Positions 5,545 through 7,771 of a DNA stretch of 7,771 bases are shown here, in pieces. The translations under genes were made by a program, and so were the position numbers. This stretch comes from Flavobacterium sp. (GTDB lineage Bacteria > Bacteroidota > Bacteroidia > Flavobacteriales > Flavobacteriaceae): NCBI GenBank assembly GCA_027483785.1, contig JAIXTU010000209.1:1-7771 (forward strand). The letters run 5' to 3'. Position 1 is the first letter of the stretch, and each line of letters starts with the position of its first letter. The notes below the pieces were generated by a model that made no database searches, was not told the DNA's origin, and saw only the letters and a program-made list of their open reading frames with translations.

Positions 5545-7771
5545 AAATAGCAGTAATTGGCGGTGGTCCAGGCGGATTATACTTCTCGATTTTACTCAAA
5601 AAACAACAACCTACGTTTGAAATTTCGGTTTTTGAACAGAATAAAGCCGCTGATAGCTTTGGTTTTGGTGTTGTTTTTTCAGATGAGACACTCAGTGAAT
5701 TTCTTCAGAAAGATCAGAAATCTTACGATTTAATAAAGAATTCGTTTGCTTATTGGGACGATCTCGACGTGGTTCTCAACGGTAAATCGGTTCGAATTTC
5801 TGGAAACGGATTTTGCGGCTGTTCCCGGAAAACCCTACTCAAACTCTTGCAGCAACGTGCCTTAGAAGAAGGTGTGAACTTGCATTTCGAAACAAGTATT
5901 GAACCCGATACGGCTGTTTTAGCATACGACTTAATTGTTGCTGCCGACGGAATTGGCAGTAAGTTTAGAACGCAATTCTCCGAGACATTCAAAACCGAGG
6001 TTACTTTGCATTCGAACCGATTTGTTTGGATGGGTTCTACAAAACCCTTAGATGCATTTGCCTACTTTTTTAGAACTACCGCGCACGGTGCCATTGTAGC
6101 ACACGCCTACCAATATGAAGCCGGAAAAAGTACGTGGATTTTCGAATGTTCGGAAACAACATGGAAAAATGCTGGATTCGATAAACTCGACGAAGCACAA
6201 ATGGTAGCGGTTTTACAGGATTTATTTGCTGAAGAACTCGACGGACACGGCTTGCTCACAAACAAATCAATTTGGCGTCAGTTTCCAGAAGTTCACAACC
6301 AAAATTGGCATCACAAGAATATTGTACTGCTGGGCGATTCGAAAGCCACTGCGCATTTTTCTATAGGTTCGGGTACAAAATTAGCTATGGAATCGGCTAT
6401 TGCTTTGGCAGAAGCAGTTCAGATACATCAAACAGATTTACCAGCTGTTTACGCGCAATACGAACAAAATCGGCGAAAGCGTGTAGAAGCTATTCAACAT
6501 GCGGCAGTAGTTTCATTGAAATGGTTTGAATCGATGGATTTACAAGTAAAAAAACCGTTTGAAGCTTTTGCAATGGCGGTAATGACGCGTGCTAAAAAAG
6601 TGACATACGAAAATCTGCGCATTCGCGATCGCAAATTCACTGATTACGTTGCGCAGGTGTTTTCACAGAAAAATGTCGAGTCGATTAAAAGTCCTGCTTT
6701 TCAACCACTTAAAATTAACGGCTGTACAATTTACAATCGCATTGCCATGAGCGCGATGGGGCAATATTGCGCAGAGAACGGACTTCCGAAGGACTGGCAT
6801 TTTCAGCACTACACATCGCGGGCACTTCAAGGCCTTGGATTAATAATCACCGAAGCAACTGCCATAAGTGCTAATTCGAGAATTGGCGAAACTTGCACAG
6901 GGATTTACACTATCGAACAACAAGAAAACTGGAAGAAAATAAACGAATTCATTCACGAAAACTGCGACACCAAAATTTGGATTCAGTTGGCGCATGCGGG
7001 TCGGAAGTCGGTTATTGAGCCTGTTGGACCTTCAGCGATTCCCTTTCATGAAAATGGAAAAATTCCAACCATTTTAAACGACAGCGATTTAGAACAAATT
7101 ACAGAGCATTTTAAAGCTGCCGCAGAACGAGCCGTCGCAGCCGGTTTTGACGGTATCGAAATTCAGATGCATCACGGATTTTTGCTTGGTAGCTTTATTT
7201 CGCCTTTGACAAATCTTCGAAACGACGATTACGGAGGAAGCATCGAAAACCGTATGCGATTTCCGATTCATGTTTTGAAAGCAATTCGAACAATTGTGGC
7301 AAAAGACTTTCCTGTTTCTGTGAGAATTTCGGCAACCGATTGGTATCCCGAAGGCGTTTCAAGAACTGATATTCAGACTTTTGTTTCAACTTTGAAAGAA
7401 AGTGGTGCGGATATTATCAATGTTTCAACAGGCAATACGCATGCGCAACAGCAGGTAAAAGTTACGCCGATGTGGCAAGTTCCGTACAGCGATGAAATTC
7501 GAAACGCTTGTGATGTTAAAACAATAACTGCTGGTGAAATAACGGATATCGATCAGATTAATACCATTTTACTTGCCGAGAAAGCCGATTTGATTGCCTT
7601 AGGAAAGCCACTACTATTGAATCCCGGATTTGTAATGAAAGCTGCTGCTTATGAAGGTGTTACCTTGAGCAGGATTCCGAAAGCTTATCAAAGATCATGG
7701 GATTCTTTATACAAGACAACGCAGTTTGAACGCATGCAGCTCGAACGAATGAAACATGCTGTAAAACCAAA
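5541..7771 (+). CDS. Bifunctional anthraniloyl-CoA (2-aminobenzoyl-CoA) monooxygenase/reductase-like flavoenzyme, C-terminus cut by window edge
   Basis: My translation from the ATG at 5541 is open for 743 codons to the window end. Residues 1 to about 380 form a class A FAD monooxygenase: IGGGPGGLY at 6-14, FGFGVVFSDETL at 40-51, the DG motif AADGIGS at 134-140, and GDSKATAHF at 265-273 followed by SIGSGTKLAME. From about 385 an Old Yellow Enzyme FMN domain follows: NRIAMSAMGQY near 400-409, QLAHAGRKS at 482-490, then SPLTN and YGGSIENRMRF near 552-574. This fusion is known from Azoarcus evansii, where it oxygenates and then reduces 2-aminobenzoyl-CoA to a non-aromatic CoA ester. Homologues are also labelled salicylyl-CoA 5-hydroxylase/oxidoreductase, so the substrate is not certain. 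At about 760-790 residues for the family, only a short tail is missing. In the OYE active site, the usual HxxHGY reads QMHHGF (542-547), so the first His and the Tyr are replaced. The start overlaps the upstream flavin reductase stop (ATGA). Confidence 0.93.
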   Translation, partial: MKIAVIGGGPGGLYFSILLKKQQPTFEISVFEQNKAADSFGFGVVFSDETLSEFLQKDQKSYDLIKNSFAYWDDLDVVLNGKSVRISGNGFCGCSRKTLLKLLQQRALEEGVNLHFETSIEPDTAVLAYDLIVAADGIGSKFRTQFSETFKTEVTLHSNRFVWMGSTKPLDAFAYFFRTTAHGAIVAHAYQYEAGKSTWIFECSETTWKNAGFDKLDEAQMVAVLQDLFAEELDGHGLLTNKSIWRQFPEVHNQNWHHKNIVLLGDSKATAHFSIGSGTKLAMESAIALAEAVQIHQTDLPAVYAQYEQNRRKRVEAIQHAAVVSLKWFESMDLQVKKPFEAFAMAVMTRAKKVTYENLRIRDRKFTDYVAQVFSQKNVESIKSPAFQPLKINGCTIYNRIAMSAMGQYCAENGLPKDWHFQHYTSRALQGLGLIITEATAISANSRIGETCTGIYTIEQQENWKKINEFIHENCDTKIWIQLAHAGRKSVIEPVGPSAIPFHENGKIPTILNDSDLEQITEHFKAAAERAVAAGFDGIEIQMHHGFLLGSFISPLTNLRNDDYGGSIENRMRFPIHVLKAIRTIVAKDFPVSVRISATDWYPEGVSRTDIQTFVSTLKESGADIINVSTGNTHAQQQVKVTPMWQVPYSDEIRNACDVKTITAGEITDIDQINTILLAEKADLIALGKPLLLNPGFVMKAAAYEGVTLSRIPKAYQRSWDSLYKTTQFERMQLERMKHAVKP

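Noticed and set aside
7089..7389. Overlapping minus-strand open frames at the right end
   Set aside because: They are antisense to the OYE domain of the fusion flavoenzyme, which reads through without stops and with clear motifs.

Overview
The window looks like a piece of a Bacteroidota chromosome, most likely Flavobacteriales-like. Four things point that way. Base composition is AT-rich (about 40% GC by eye). No start codon has a convincing Shine-Dalgarno sequence. The only clear promoter-like elements match the Bacteroidetes TTG/TTTG + TAnnTTTG type. The acetyl-CoA synthetase carries a GHNLGTAP variant that I associate with this phylum. No taxonomic search was possible, so the genus is left open.

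Layout: positions 1-4810 are all minus strand. In transcription order they hold acetyl-CoA synthetase (acs, 4810-2903), a geranylgeranyl-reductase-type FAD oxidoreductase (2845-1724), a small class I SAM methyltransferase (1727-1029) and a type III polyketide synthase (1032 to beyond the left edge). The last three genes are joined by ATGA start/stop overlaps and almost certainly form one translationally coupled unit. Their composition (type III PKS + methyltransferase + flavoprotein) resembles tailoring cassettes such as srsABC of Streptomyces griseus, which makes methylated, oxidised phenolic lipids. The product here is unknown. acs sits 57 bp upstream in the same direction with no visible terminator, so it may be co-transcribed.

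Positions 4811-4938 are a divergent intergenic region. It has a near-ideal Bacteroidetes promoter for acs, a weaker one for the rightward genes, and between them a perfect 7-bp inverted repeat (CAAACGA-N12-TCGTTTG) whose right half covers the -33 element of the rightward promoter. It looks like an operator.

Positions 4939-7771 are plus strand: a small FMN-binding flavin-reductase-family protein, then, through another ATGA overlap, a large two-domain flavoenzyme cut by the right edge. The latter is a class A FAD monooxygenase fused to an Old Yellow Enzyme domain. This is the architecture of 2-aminobenzoyl-CoA (anthraniloyl-CoA) monooxygenase/reductase, also annotated as bifunctional salicylyl-CoA 5-hydroxylase/oxidoreductase. 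It suggests aerobic breakdown of an aromatic acid through its CoA thioester, for example anthranilate from tryptophan. Its OYE domain lacks two usual active-site residues (His to Gln, Tyr to Phe), which is the most striking protein-level oddity here.

There are no RNA genes, mobile elements, CRISPR arrays or long repeats. The window is gene-dense and no gene-free stretch exceeds about 130 bp.
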